Shown piece by piece: positions 24,654 to 32,756 of a stretch of 64,000 nucleotides of DNA. This stretch comes from Aurantiacibacter sp. MUD61. GTDB lineage: Bacteria; Pseudomonadota; Alphaproteobacteria; Sphingomonadales; Sphingomonadaceae. Both the position numbers and the translations under genes were made by a program. The stretch covers positions 124,001 through 188,000 of the forward strand of contig NZ_CP115446.1 of the NCBI RefSeq assembly GCF_027912455.1. The letters run 5' to 3'. The notes below the pieces were generated by a model that saw nothing but the letters and a program-made list of their open reading frames with translations, did not search any database and was not told the origin of the DNA. Every line of letters begins with the position of its first letter. Positions within the stretch are counted from its first letter, which is position 1.

Positions 24654-24693
24654 CTCTCCTTACAGAGAGCACGCGCGGCGTTGGGACCGCGTG
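24654..24693 (-). ncRNA. serC leader-like RNA (putative RF00517-type element)
   Basis: On the serC strand two hairpins stand just before the ATG. CACGCGG...CCGCGCGTG lies at 24693-24670, and CTCTC-TGTAAG-GAGAG at 24669-24654. The second holds the Shine-Dalgarno AAGGAG in its loop and 3' arm. Corbino and co-workers described a conserved serC leader with embedded Shine-Dalgarno in alphaproteobacteria (Rfam serC). Position, size and logic agree, but I could not run a covariance search. Translational control of serC is the expected role. Confidence 0.5.
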
Positions 24694-24734
24694 GCCCGTC
24701 GGCGGCACTAGAGATACGCTCTCAAGAGTCAAAG

Positions 24735-24748
24735 GTTACTTATGTAAC
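24735..24748. promoter_or_regulatory. Inverted repeat in the serC/extensin divergent region
   Basis: GTTAC-TTAT-GTAAC, a perfect 5-bp-arm palindrome in the 187-bp gap between divergent serC and the extensin-like gene. It lies about 90 bp from serC and 85 bp from the other start, where regulator binding could affect either promoter. The rest of the gap holds the serC leader and unremarkable sequence. Confidence 0.3.
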
Positions 24749-24833
24749 GACTATCCGTGCGCGAAATCGTTTCCGCTGCGTTAACCTTACCTGCCACGGC
24801 GGGCTTAACCATTGTATGTCCATGTAACCCGTC

Positions 24834-25580
24834 ATGAAACGCGCATACCTCATATCCGCCGTTAGCCTTGTTCTCGCAGGGTGCTCGATCGTGCCGCAAT
24901 CGAATTACCAGCCGCAGCAGCGCGATTATCGCAGCAGCAGCAATGCGGAATGGAACGCGCGCAGCACTCCGGAGCGCGCACCAGCTGGTTCCGCAGCACC
25001 GCGCCTCGCCGCGGCAACCGCCGTCGCCATGCGTCCGGCAGAGGCGCAATGCCTGTCCAATCTCGGCAGTGTGGGGGTCAGCTTCGATGCCCTGCCCAAT
25101 CGCTATCTGGACGAAGGATGCAGCAATCTGAACACGGTGCAGATGCACGCGCTTCAAGGCGATTCCGGCAGGCTGGATGTCAGCAATCTGGGGCCGGTGA
25201 CCTGCCCCGTCTCCACCGCCTTTGCCGCCTGGGCACGCTTCGGTGTCGACCGGGCCGCACAGCAGATTTTCGGTACGCGGCTGGCGAGTATCCAGACAAT
25301 GGGCAGCTATTCGTGTCGCAATGTCGCGGGAACGGGCCGCCGTTCGGCGCATGCGTCAGCCAATGCTATCGATATTGCCGGTTTCGTGCTGGCCGACGGT
25401 CGCCGGATCAGCGTCCAGGACGATTGGAATGGTACTGCCGAAGAGCGCGAGTTCCTCCGCGTGGTCCAGCGCTCCGCCTGCCGCCGATTCAACACCGTGC
25501 TCGGTCCAGACTACAATGCGGCGCACCGCGATCATTTCCATGTCGAAGGCGTGATCGACGGCAATTCCTACTGCCGCTGA
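24834..25580 (+). CDS. Extensin-like family lipoprotein
   Basis: A 248-residue lipoprotein with signal MKRAYLISAVSLVLAGCSIV (lipobox LAGC). A Gln/Ser-rich linker follows, then the extensin-like C-terminal domain found in many alphaproteobacteria. Conserved features include the Cys residues in EAQCLSNLGSVG, DEGCSNLNTV and GPVTCPVSTAFAAW. The SYSCRNVAGTGRRSAHASAN segment is followed by the metal-type HRDHFHVEG near the end. The His/Asp pattern resembles D-Ala-D-Ala peptidases of the MEPE/VanY group, so a cell-wall peptidase role is possible but unproven. It is transcribed away from serC and converges with the FixJ-like gene. Confidence 0.9.
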   Translation: MKRAYLISAVSLVLAGCSIVPQSNYQPQQRDYRSSSNAEWNARSTPERAPAGSAAPRLAAATAVAMRPAEAQCLSNLGSVGVSFDALPNRYLDEGCSNLNTVQMHALQGDSGRLDVSNLGPVTCPVSTAFAAWARFGVDRAAQQIFGTRLASIQTMGSYSCRNVAGTGRRSAHASANAIDIAGFVLADGRRISVQDDWNGTAEEREFLRVVQRSACRRFNTVLGPDYNAAHRDHFHVEGVIDGNSYCR

Positions 25581-25598
25581 TACCGGGCTGGCTAAGCG

Positions 25599-26315
25599 TC
25601 AGGCCTGCGAGGCTGTCGGTGTGATGAGAATTTCGCCGATCATCATGTCATCCTGCGCTGGCGACGGTCGGTTCGCCATCGTCATCCCAATCTGATCGTT
25701 TTTTTTAGCGGCTTCCAGACTCGCCTCGAGCCGCAGACGCACAGCTTCTGCGGCATGGTTGGCGCCGAGCTTGTCCATCATGTTTGCGCGGTGAATTTCG
25801 ACCGTGCGCGGACTGATTTCCAGCTCGCGCGCAATAGCCTTGTTCGAGCAGCCTTCGCTGAGCCAGTCGAGGACTTCGCGTTCGCGATTGGATAGCGCTG
25901 CAATCCGGCGGCGCGCATCGATCAGGCGGCGGCGTGCCTCGGCATGACGCCCTGCATCATTGTGCACATGGGCGAGCATGCGGCGCAGCTCTTCCTCGGT
26001 GAGCGGGAGCGTCAGGAAATCCAGCGCGCCAGCCTGAATGGCCTCCACCACTTCATCCACCCCGGGCTCCTCGCGCGCTGCGACGAGCGGGATCCAGATG
26101 CCGTGATCGGCGAGTTTTTCGAGCAGTTTCTCGATCCCGTCTTCCACCACATCATCCGAGGCGATGATCACCCCATCGTGCGGCGGCCTGTCGAGCAGTT
26201 CCACCAGATCGGAATAGACTTCCGCATGGTGGCCCATCGATAGGACAAGGCGCGACTGCGAGGCGCGGGAGCGGCTGTTACCGCCGACGATATGCATGGT
26301 AAGACGCTGTTCCAT
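25599..26315 (-). CDS. FixJ/LuxR-type transcription regulator with degenerate receiver
   Basis: A 238-residue DNA-binding regulator. The C-terminal LuxR/FixJ helix-turn-helix is intact (LSNREREVLDWLSEGCSNKA and SPRTVEIHRANMMDKL, about residues 140-185). The N-terminal receiver fold is recognisable, but the phosphorylation site is lost. The acidic pair after strand 1 is replaced (HIVGGN where FixJ has IVDDE). The phospho-acceptor position in GVIIASDD appears to be Ser53, and the conserved Lys in the KP motif is Leu (TLPLTEEEL). It should therefore act without phosphotransfer. A palindrome upstream could be its own operator. The Anbu operon lies 201 bp upstream on the same strand. Confidence 0.9.
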   Translation of the reverse strand: MEQRLTMHIVGGNSRSRASQSRLVLSMGHHAEVYSDLVELLDRPPHDGVIIASDDVVEDGIEKLLEKLADHGIWIPLVAAREEPGVDEVVEAIQAGALDFLTLPLTEEELRRMLAHVHNDAGRHAEARRRLIDARRRIAALSNREREVLDWLSEGCSNKAIARELEISPRTVEIHRANMMDKLGANHAAEAVRLRLEASLEAAKKNDQIGMTMANRPSPAQDDMMIGEILITPTASQA

Positions 26316-26351
26316 GCAACTGAATCTGAACCGAAAAATTGGATTTTACAT

Positions 26352-26367
26352 TCCGTATAAATACGGA
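26352..26367 (-). promoter_or_regulatory. Palindromic candidate operator before the FixJ-like gene
   Basis: TCCGTAT-AA-ATACGGA is a perfect inverted repeat with 7-bp arms, 37-52 bp upstream of the FixJ-like start in an AT-rich stretch. Size and symmetry suit a dimeric LuxR-type helix-turn-helix protein, so autoregulation is a fair guess. The rest of the 26316-26516 gap shows no gene. Confidence 0.4.
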
Positions 26368-26516
26368 TTTGCACCTATTTGCTGTTCATGATTGCGCAAA
26401 CCCGCGCGTTTCCGCCAAAAAATTACCTCCATGGCGGATAAAATACCGGGATTTTGCTTATGCAGGGCCCCCGATTTGTCGCAAATCTACAACTCGGGAC
26501 AAATGGCTACGTAGAA

Positions 26517-27263
26517 TTACTCAGACGTTTCAAAGCTGTAATCGGGCAGCGAGTGGAATGCCGAACGCAGCGCGTCGCCCCAGCGCGTGGAGATCGCATC
26601 GAAATAAGGATCGTCATGCTCGATCCGCCGCTCATGCGTGGCCGCGAAAGCATCGCGTTCAATCACCATCAAATCCAGCGGCATACCGACCGACAGATTG
26701 GCCTTGAGCGTGGAATCGAAGCTGACCATCAGCAGCTTTGCCGCATCCTCGAAATTCATGGTCCGGTCATAGCCGCGCAGAATGATCGGCCGGCCATATT
26801 TGGTCTCTCCGATCTGGAAGAAGGGCGTGTCGAAGCTTGCCTCGATGAAATTGCCTTCGGGATAGATCATGAACAAGCGCGGCTCCATCCCGGCGATCTG
26901 GCCTGCCAAGATGATCGATGCCGTGAACCGTCCCTTCCCGCGTGTGCCGTTGGCGTCCTGCGTCTGCTCGATTGTCTCACGCAGCAATTTGCCGGTTTCC
27001 ACTGCGACCTGGAACATTGTGGGAAGCTCCAGCAGGCCATGCTGGCGGTCCTCAGGTGCCTTGGTGCGCTCTTCCAGCTGGCTGACGACAGACTGGGTTG
27101 TGGCGAGATTTCCCGCGGTCATGATCGAGATAATCCGCTCTCCCGGCACCGACCAGGTGAACATCTTCTTGAAAACGGAAATATTATCGACACCCGAATT
27201 GGTGCGGGTGTCGCTCATCAGGACAAGGCCTTTTTCAAGCACCATGCCAACGCAATAGGTCAT
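26517..27263 (-). CDS. Anbu-type proteasome-like peptidase
   Basis: A 248-residue Ntn-hydrolase of the Anbu (ancestral beta subunit) family, a homologue of HslV and proteasome beta subunits. The start at 27263 (GGAG 9 nt upstream) gives MTYCVGMVLEKGLVLMSDTR, so removal of Met exposes the candidate catalytic Thr directly, without propeptide. Other family features are TRTNSGVDNISVFKKMF, the Ser/Gly-rich MTAGNLATTQSV, and SIILAGQ in the core. A frame extension to 27287 is possible but would bury the Thr. It is the last gene after the ATP-grasp, alpha-E and transglutaminase-like genes, the canonical Anbu context. Substrates are unknown. Confidence 0.93.
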   Translation of the reverse strand: MTYCVGMVLEKGLVLMSDTRTNSGVDNISVFKKMFTWSVPGERIISIMTAGNLATTQSVVSQLEERTKAPEDRQHGLLELPTMFQVAVETGKLLRETIEQTQDANGTRGKGRFTASIILAGQIAGMEPRLFMIYPEGNFIEASFDTPFFQIGETKYGRPIILRGYDRTMNFEDAAKLLMVSFDSTLKANLSVGMPLDLMVIERDAFAATHERRIEHDDPYFDAISTRWGDALRSAFHSLPDYSFETSE

Positions 27264-27297
27264 TAAAATCTCCGGCTGCGGCGCCAAAGGCCGCGAA

Positions 27298-28122
27298 TCA
27301 TTGCTGCTGCTGTTCTTCGAATTGCTGCTCTACCGCAAGATCGACCGACAGGTCTTCTGTGACGGCGCCAAAGCTGATTCCGGTGATGGGCGCCGCATCC
27401 TGATAATCCCGGCCAGTCGCCACGCGCACATAACGCGGATCGGGGCTGATGCCGTTGGAAATATCGAAGCCAACCCAGCCAAGGCCATCGACATGTGCCT
27501 CTGCCCATGCGTGGCTGGCTTCCTGTTCGATCCGGTCGTTCATCATCAGGTAGCCGCTGACGTAGCGGGCGGGGATATCGAGACTGCGCGCGGCAGCGAT
27601 GAAGATATGCGCATGATCCTGGCACACGCCCCAACCGTCTTCAGCGGCTTCTTCCGCAGTCGTGGTGACGCGCGTGGTGCCGGTTCCATACTCGACATTT
27701 TCGCGGATAACGCGGGACAGGTCATGTAGAGTATCGACCATACCCTCTTCACTGCGTTCGACCTTGGCGATCAGCGCTTTGATTTTCGGCCCCGGCTTGG
27801 TGAGCTTGGTCTGGCCGAGAAACGCCCATAGCGGGAGATGTCCCGCGTGCTGCCCGATGACGCCGGCATTGTCTTCCGTATCGACAAGCCCCTTGCAGGT
27901 GACGACAACTTCAGTCGTACCCTCTTCGACGCCTACCAGCGTGACATGATTGAAGTTCTGATCGTCGTAACTCAGCTGCTCATGCGCGCCTTCATACTCC
28001 ATCGACCATTCGAGGATGCGCTGACCCTGCGTTTCCTTGGGGGTGAGGCGCAAGCGCTGGATGCCGTGAGCAACCGGCTCCCTGAAACGATACTTCGTGG
28101 TGTGGCGAACGGATAGGCGCAT
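27298..28122 (-). CDS. Transglutaminase-like cysteine protease of the Anbu operon
   Basis: A 274-residue protein with an N-terminal bacterial transglutaminase-like beta domain (RHTTKYRFREPVAHGIQRLR) and a papain-fold domain. The catalytic triad is visible: Cys167 in DGWGVCQDHAHIF, His204 in ASHAWAEAHV, Asp220 in GWVGFDISNG. The C terminus ends in a Glu/Gln run (VEQQFEEQQQQ). Such proteins accompany alpha-E and ATP-grasp proteins, and a protease or amide-handling role in a peptide-tagging pathway was proposed from comparative genomics. It lies 34 nt before the Anbu gene and 20 nt after alpha-E. Confidence 0.9.
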   Translation of the reverse strand: MRLSVRHTTKYRFREPVAHGIQRLRLTPKETQGQRILEWSMEYEGAHEQLSYDDQNFNHVTLVGVEEGTTEVVVTCKGLVDTEDNAGVIGQHAGHLPLWAFLGQTKLTKPGPKIKALIAKVERSEEGMVDTLHDLSRVIRENVEYGTGTTRVTTTAEEAAEDGWGVCQDHAHIFIAAARSLDIPARYVSGYLMMNDRIEQEASHAWAEAHVDGLGWVGFDISNGISPDPRYVRVATGRDYQDAAPITGISFGAVTEDLSVDLAVEQQFEEQQQQ

Positions 28123-28142
28123 GGTGTCTCGTCGATCCTCGC

Positions 28143-29087
28143 TTAGGAATTGAACCGGTAATCGCTGCCAATGGCACTGGCTAGCGACTGGTTGCTGGCA
28201 ATGAAGTCGAGCAGGAATTCGTGCAGGCCCTGATCGAAAATGTCTTCTACGCTTTTGTCACGCAGGCGCATGTCGAATTGCCGCATGTTCTCATGGGCTT
28301 CGCCTTCACCGCCATGAAATTTGGCGAGATCGGCCATCGTGTCGCGCAGTTCGGAATAGCAGAACACAAGGCTGCGGGGGAAACGATCGTCAAGGATAAG
28401 GAAATCCGCGATTGACCGCGCATCCATCCGCCCTGCATTCAGCCAGCGATAGGCGCGCTCCGCCGAAAGCGAGCGCAGCACAGTGTCCCATTGCCCTGTA
28501 TCGAGCGGCGTGCCGACATAGCTGAGCGATGGCAGCAGCAGATAATATTTCACATCGAGGATACGCGCGGTCTTGTCCGCGCGTTCAATGAATGTGCCAA
28601 GGCGCGAAAAGCTGTAAGCCTCGTTTCGCAGCATGGAGCCATGCGTCGTGCCGCGGACCATCGTGCTGACCCGGCGAACCGCCCCCAGCGCCTGATTGAG
28701 AGTGGCGGAGCGAACAGGCTTCTTCAGCAGATCGCAAAGAGTCATCCAGCCTTCATTGATCGCTTCCCAAACCTCGCCAGTGATGGAAGAGCGGGCTGCG
28801 CGCGCGTTGGTGCGAGCCCGTTCGATCATCGACAGAACATTTTCGGAATTGTCTTTCGACCGCAGGACGAAGTCGCAGACCTGCGCGCCGCTGAAATCGG
28901 TGTATTTCGCTTCATAGGCCTGCTGCAGGCCTAGCGTGGTGAGGACGGAGCGCCACTCCTGAACGGCCATATCCTCGCTGCGGGTCATGGTCATCCGGTG
29001 CCCTGCTTCGAGCAGGCGCGCGGTGTTCTCCGCCCGTTCGAGATAGCGATACATCCAGAAAATGGCACTGGCTGTGCGACCTAGCAT
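28143..29087 (-). CDS. Alpha-E domain protein
   Basis: A 314-residue all-helical protein of the alpha-E family (DUF403), characterised by the N-terminal MLGRTASAIFWMYRYLERAE and repeated ERA(E/D)xxAR patterns (FIERADKTARILD near residue 185). Biochemical role unknown; it is nearly always encoded with a circularly permuted ATP-grasp ligase and a transglutaminase-like protein, as here, and may be a structural partner of the ligase. Spacers of 16 and 20 nt to its neighbours indicate one operon. Confidence 0.92.
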   Translation of the reverse strand: MLGRTASAIFWMYRYLERAENTARLLEAGHRMTMTRSEDMAVQEWRSVLTTLGLQQAYEAKYTDFSGAQVCDFVLRSKDNSENVLSMIERARTNARAARSSITGEVWEAINEGWMTLCDLLKKPVRSATLNQALGAVRRVSTMVRGTTHGSMLRNEAYSFSRLGTFIERADKTARILDVKYYLLLPSLSYVGTPLDTGQWDTVLRSLSAERAYRWLNAGRMDARSIADFLILDDRFPRSLVFCYSELRDTMADLAKFHGGEGEAHENMRQFDMRLRDKSVEDIFDQGLHEFLLDFIASNQSLASAIGSDYRFNS

Positions 29088-29103
29088 GATGTCTCTCCCG
29101 CCA

Positions 29104-30534
29104 TCAGTCTTCCAGCACCCAGCTATCCTTGGTGCCGCCGCCCTGGCTGGAGTTCACCACCAGCGATCCTTTCTTGAGCGCCACACGCGTGAGCCCACCG
29201 GGTGTGATGTCGACACCGTCAGGCGAGCACAGGACGAAGGGCCGCAGATCGACATGTCGCGGGGCGAGACCTTTCTTGGTGAAAATCGGACAGGTGCTCA
29301 GCGAAAGCGTCGGCTGGGCGATGTAGTTCTCGGGGTCGGCTTCCAGCTTGGCGCGGAATTGCTGAATTTCCTTCTTGGAGGAGGTCGGGCCGATCAGCAT
29401 GCCATAACCGCCTGAGCCGTGGACTTCCTTCACCACCAGCTCTTCCAGATTGGAAAGCACATATTTGAGGCTGTCCGGATCGGCGCAGCGCCACGTCTCG
29501 ACATTGGGAAGCAGCGCTTTCTCGCCGGTGTAGAATTCGACGATTTCGGGCATGAAGGAATAGATCGCCTTGTCGTCCGCCACTCCAGTCCCGGGCGCAT
29601 TGGCGATCGTGATCCCGCCCGCGCGGTAGACATCCATGATGCCGGGCACGCCCAGCATTGAATCGGGATTGAATGTCAGCGGATCGAGGAAATCATCATC
29701 CACCCGGCGATAGAGCACATCGACCGGCTTGAAGCCCATGGTCGTACGCATCTGGACCTTGCCATCGACAACACGCAGATCGCTGCCTTCGACAAGCTCT
29801 GCGCCCATCTGGTCTGCCAGGAAGGCGTGTTCGTAATAGGCGGAGTTGTAGATACCCGGGGTCAACACCGCGATGGTGGGTTTGTCTCCGGCACCTTCGG
29901 GCGCGCAGGCGGCGAGGCTCTTGGCGAGGCGGCGCGGGTAATCCGAGACGGGGCAGACCTTCACCTGGCTGAACAGTTCCGGGAACATCGCCATCATCGT
30001 TTCGCGATTTTCCAGCATGTAGGACACGCCGCTGGGCGTGCGGGCGTTGTCTTCCAGCACCATGAATTCATCCGGTCCGGTGCGGACCAAATCGATGCCG
30101 GTGATATGCGTGTAAACTCCGCCCGGCGGCGTGAAGCCCACCATTTGCGGCAGCCACGCGGCATTGTTGCGGAAAAGGCGCTCGGGCAGTCGCCCCGAAC
30201 GAATGATTTCCTGCCGGTGATAGAGATCGTGCATGAAAGCGTTGAGCGCCCTCACACGCTGCTCGATCCCGCGGCTGAGCCTGCGCCATTCGCCGCCCGA
30301 GATGATCCGTGGCACCATGTCGAAGGGGATCAGCCGCTCCTCGGCGTCATCTTCCCCATAGACATTGAAAGTGATGCCGGTCTTGCGGAAGAACCCTTCA
30401 GCTTCGAAGGCTTTCCGGCGCATGAGGCCGTCTTCCTGAGCGTCGAGCCACTTCTGATAATCGGCATAGGGCTCGCGCACCGAACCATCGGGCGCGTGCA
30501 TCTCATCGAAATTGGGCTGCTTGGAAGCTGTCAT
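29104..30534 (-). CDS. Circularly permuted ATP-grasp type 2 ligase
   Basis: A 476-residue DUF404/DUF407-type protein, a circularly permuted ATP-grasp expected to form amide bonds with ATP. Motifs include FNVYGEDDAEERLIPFDMVP, FMHDLYHRQEIIRSGRLPE, RTGPDEFMVLEDNARTPSGV with the metal-binding acidic set, and VKEVHGSGGYGMLIGPTSS as glycine-rich loop. The start at 30534 (MTASKQPNFDEM) is preferred over 30591. It is the first gene of the Anbu operon. Iyer and colleagues proposed that such ligases synthesise or attach small peptides; the actual product here is unknown. Confidence 0.92.
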   Translation of the reverse strand: MTASKQPNFDEMHAPDGSVREPYADYQKWLDAQEDGLMRRKAFEAEGFFRKTGITFNVYGEDDAEERLIPFDMVPRIISGGEWRRLSRGIEQRVRALNAFMHDLYHRQEIIRSGRLPERLFRNNAAWLPQMVGFTPPGGVYTHITGIDLVRTGPDEFMVLEDNARTPSGVSYMLENRETMMAMFPELFSQVKVCPVSDYPRRLAKSLAACAPEGAGDKPTIAVLTPGIYNSAYYEHAFLADQMGAELVEGSDLRVVDGKVQMRTTMGFKPVDVLYRRVDDDFLDPLTFNPDSMLGVPGIMDVYRAGGITIANAPGTGVADDKAIYSFMPEIVEFYTGEKALLPNVETWRCADPDSLKYVLSNLEELVVKEVHGSGGYGMLIGPTSSKKEIQQFRAKLEADPENYIAQPTLSLSTCPIFTKKGLAPRHVDLRPFVLCSPDGVDITPGGLTRVALKKGSLVVNSSQGGGTKDSWVLED

Positions 30535-30602
30535 TGATCCCCGTGAGCGATGTGTCGGCGCACGCCAGATGCGCGCCGAACCGTCTGTCACTTAAAGGAT
30601 GA

Positions 30603-31337
30603 TCAGGCTTCAAGTTCCCGAACGAGCGCAAGAATGCAGTCTTTGGCGTTGGGGAACATCAAATGCGAACAGCGCAGCGCCACCGCCTTGTCCCGCTCTT
30701 CCGGCAAGCCAGAAGCGGCGCGGCGGGAAATAACCCCGTCGCGCGGACTCCAGAATGCGACGGTTTCGACAGGCGGCTTCACCCGCGTATCTGCGGCGAT
30801 CGGCGGCTGCTCGACAGAGTGCCCCGCCACCAACTGATAAGGCCTCCAGAAATTGTTCGAATAGGGCGAGTGGCTAAAGGGTGATCCCATCGAAATGACC
30901 TTTGCCACGCTGTCCGGCACCTGCTTGGCCACTTCGCGTGCGAACACACCGCCAAGGCTCCAGCCGATCAGCACGACCTTCTGGCCATAGCGCTGTTCGA
31001 CCGCCTGCACCCGGTCTGCCAGGATATCGATCGTTTCCTCGGTCGGGCCGAGATTGTGGCCCATGCCCCAGCGTTTGACCGTGTGCCCTGCCCGCTCCAG
31101 CTGGCGCGCCAGATAGCGCATCCTGTTTGGCCCCGTCGCGAAGCCCGGCAGAAGGATGACAACGCGCGGATTGGCCGAGGGCTTTATGTCGGGCGCGGAA
31201 TGGAATGGTCGGACGAGCGGCTCGCCAAAAGACAAGAGCTCGGCAAAGAAATAACGCAGCGGCGGCGTGTGCGCATCCTCAGGCTGCACGCCGCGCAGCA
31301 GTTTCAGCCGATGGCGCAGGGCGTCAGACAGCTTCAT
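30603..31337 (-). CDS. Alpha/beta hydrolase
   Basis: A 244-residue soluble alpha/beta hydrolase with VVILLPGFATGPNRMRYLAR as oxyanion-hole strand and the nucleophile elbow LIGWSLGGVFAREV (Ser in GWSLGG, about residue 131). The Asp lies in FWSPRDGVISRRA and the final His in CSHLMFP. It is probably an esterase or lipase; the substrate is unknown. ATG 31337 is chosen because the frame upstream (to 31496) is not protein-like. No strong ribosome site is seen, so the start is moderately certain. It lies 68 bp upstream of the Anbu operon on the same strand. Confidence 0.82.
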   Translation of the reverse strand: MKLSDALRHRLKLLRGVQPEDAHTPPLRYFFAELLSFGEPLVRPFHSAPDIKPSANPRVVILLPGFATGPNRMRYLARQLERAGHTVKRWGMGHNLGPTEETIDILADRVQAVEQRYGQKVVLIGWSLGGVFAREVAKQVPDSVAKVISMGSPFSHSPYSNNFWRPYQLVAGHSVEQPPIAADTRVKPPVETVAFWSPRDGVISRRAASGLPEERDKAVALRCSHLMFPNAKDCILALVRELEA

Positions 31338-31486
31338 CGCACGCCCGGCTGGCGCGTTAACGGCAAAGGCCGGAAGGGGTTTGATCGCAGACACATTGTG
31401 ACGGTTAGATGAAATCCATCCGCCAGCAAATTTGCAACCACCAGTGTCACGAAATTGCAATATTCGCGGGACGCAGGCGCATGATG

Positions 31487-32035
31487 CTATTCGCAATCAC
31501 CGGTGCGCTGGAGATCGACTTCCATCGCGAATGTGATTTTGCCGACAGAGGGATCGTGCATTCTCATAGTCATCTGCAAATCCATGCCTTGCTCGCTTCC
31601 TTCGCCAGACATCCTGATATCGAATGCGGGCGCGCCGGCTGCCATTTCTCGACATTGCAGCGTCTGGGTAAAGCGATTGCCATCGACCTGTAGATTGGCT
31701 GCGGTGCAAGCGCCATCCATGAATTCGTTGACCCAATCGACCCGCTCCGGCTCACCTTCGAGACAATAAGACCGGGTTTCCGGCGGCTCCGCCATCAATG
31801 CGTCAGCCATGTATTCCATCTCCGATCCCGTCGGAATGGACACATCGGTGATCCGCATCTCCATCTCGTAATTGCCGGGCTGCGGCGTGACCGAGAGGAA
31901 ATCGGGCCAGGGGAAATCAGGCTCATCATCATCGCCGACTTCAGCCGTGACATCCTGATAAGGCGATGAAAATGCGAAAGCCGGAACTGCAACAGCGGCG
32001 GCGACGGGAAGGAGTAGCTTGGCGACCTTATACAT
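31487..32035 (-). CDS. DUF3617-type secreted protein (tandem member 1)
   Basis: A 182-residue exported protein: signal YKVAKLLLPVAAAVAVPAFA, then an acidic linker (GDDDEPDFPWPDF). The DUF3617 pattern follows: VTPQPGNYEMEMRITDVSIP, cysteine in TRSYCLEGEP, DGNRFTQTLQC, and the last strand ending QRTGDCE. DUF3617 proteins are small periplasmic proteins of unknown role. The start at 32035 fits the signal peptide; the longer frame to 32191 runs through the next gene in another phase. It is the most downstream of four related genes on this strand. Confidence 0.8.
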   Translation of the reverse strand: MYKVAKLLLPVAAAVAVPAFAFSSPYQDVTAEVGDDDEPDFPWPDFLSVTPQPGNYEMEMRITDVSIPTGSEMEYMADALMAEPPETRSYCLEGEPERVDWVNEFMDGACTAANLQVDGNRFTQTLQCREMAAGAPAFDIRMSGEGSEQGMDLQMTMRMHDPSVGKITFAMEVDLQRTGDCE

Positions 32036-32054
32036 GCAGCCAAGGTATCGCCAA

Positions 32055-32588
32055 TCAGCTGCAATCGCCAGTGCGTTCTGCGACGGTCTGCCAGACGACA
32101 GTGCCTTCGCCCGCTGCTGTTTCCAGATTGTAGGCCATTCGTACATTGGAGCCGCTTTCCGCGGTACGACCGGAAATCTCGACGCGGCCATTGAGGCCGA
32201 TATCCGAATTGCACATCATCACGCCGTCGAGATCATTGCCGTCGGCGGTGAAGCGCGAGAGCGTGCATTCGGCTTCGGTCATTTCCGAAAGCCATTGTTC
32301 GCGTGTCAGCTCTTCGGTGACGCAGTAGGAATTCTCTTCCGCCGCACCCGCCTCAAATTCGGAGCGTGCCTCGGCTATCGCGTCCTCGGTCAGGCCGGGA
32401 GCGGCGAATTCGACCAGCTCGATGCGCGTGGAATACTGCCCGGGCTGCGGCATCACGCCATTGTCTTCGATCACGGGCGCGACATCTTCCGAAGCCAGCG
32501 CTTCGTCGGTCAGAGCCTCATCAACATCGTCTCCGCACGCGGTGAGCGCGGCGAATGCAATCAGCGGTAGGGCAGCTTTGAAACGCAT
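32055..32588 (-). CDS. DUF3617-type lipoprotein (tandem member 2)
   Basis: A 177-residue lipoprotein: signal FKAALPLIAFAALTACGDD with lipobox LTAC, an acidic linker, then GVMPQPGQYSTRIELVEFAA, SYCVTEELTREQW, DGNDLDGVMMC and the C-terminal AERTGDCS. Cysteines occur in the same places as in member 4, which suggests two conserved disulfides. GAGGACC lies just before the ATG at 32588. Role unknown; a DUF3617 relative by pattern. It is 19 nt from member 1, so they share a transcript. Confidence 0.82.
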   Translation of the reverse strand: MRFKAALPLIAFAALTACGDDVDEALTDEALASEDVAPVIEDNGVMPQPGQYSTRIELVEFAAPGLTEDAIAEARSEFEAGAAEENSYCVTEELTREQWLSEMTEAECTLSRFTADGNDLDGVMMCNSDIGLNGRVEISGRTAESGSNVRMAYNLETAAGEGTVVWQTVAERTGDCS

Positions 32589-32756
32589 GGTCGGTCCTCG
32601 AAACAGCAGGCGCACAGCAGGAACTGCGCGGGATATGGGTGCTGGCTAACAAGCCGGTTTCACCCTGCCAATCGCGGTAACCCTGTTTCGGCCCTGTTTC
32701 TCGCGCACGTCCCAAAACCGGTCACGCTGAGTTGCATTGCTTTCCAGCAAGGATCG

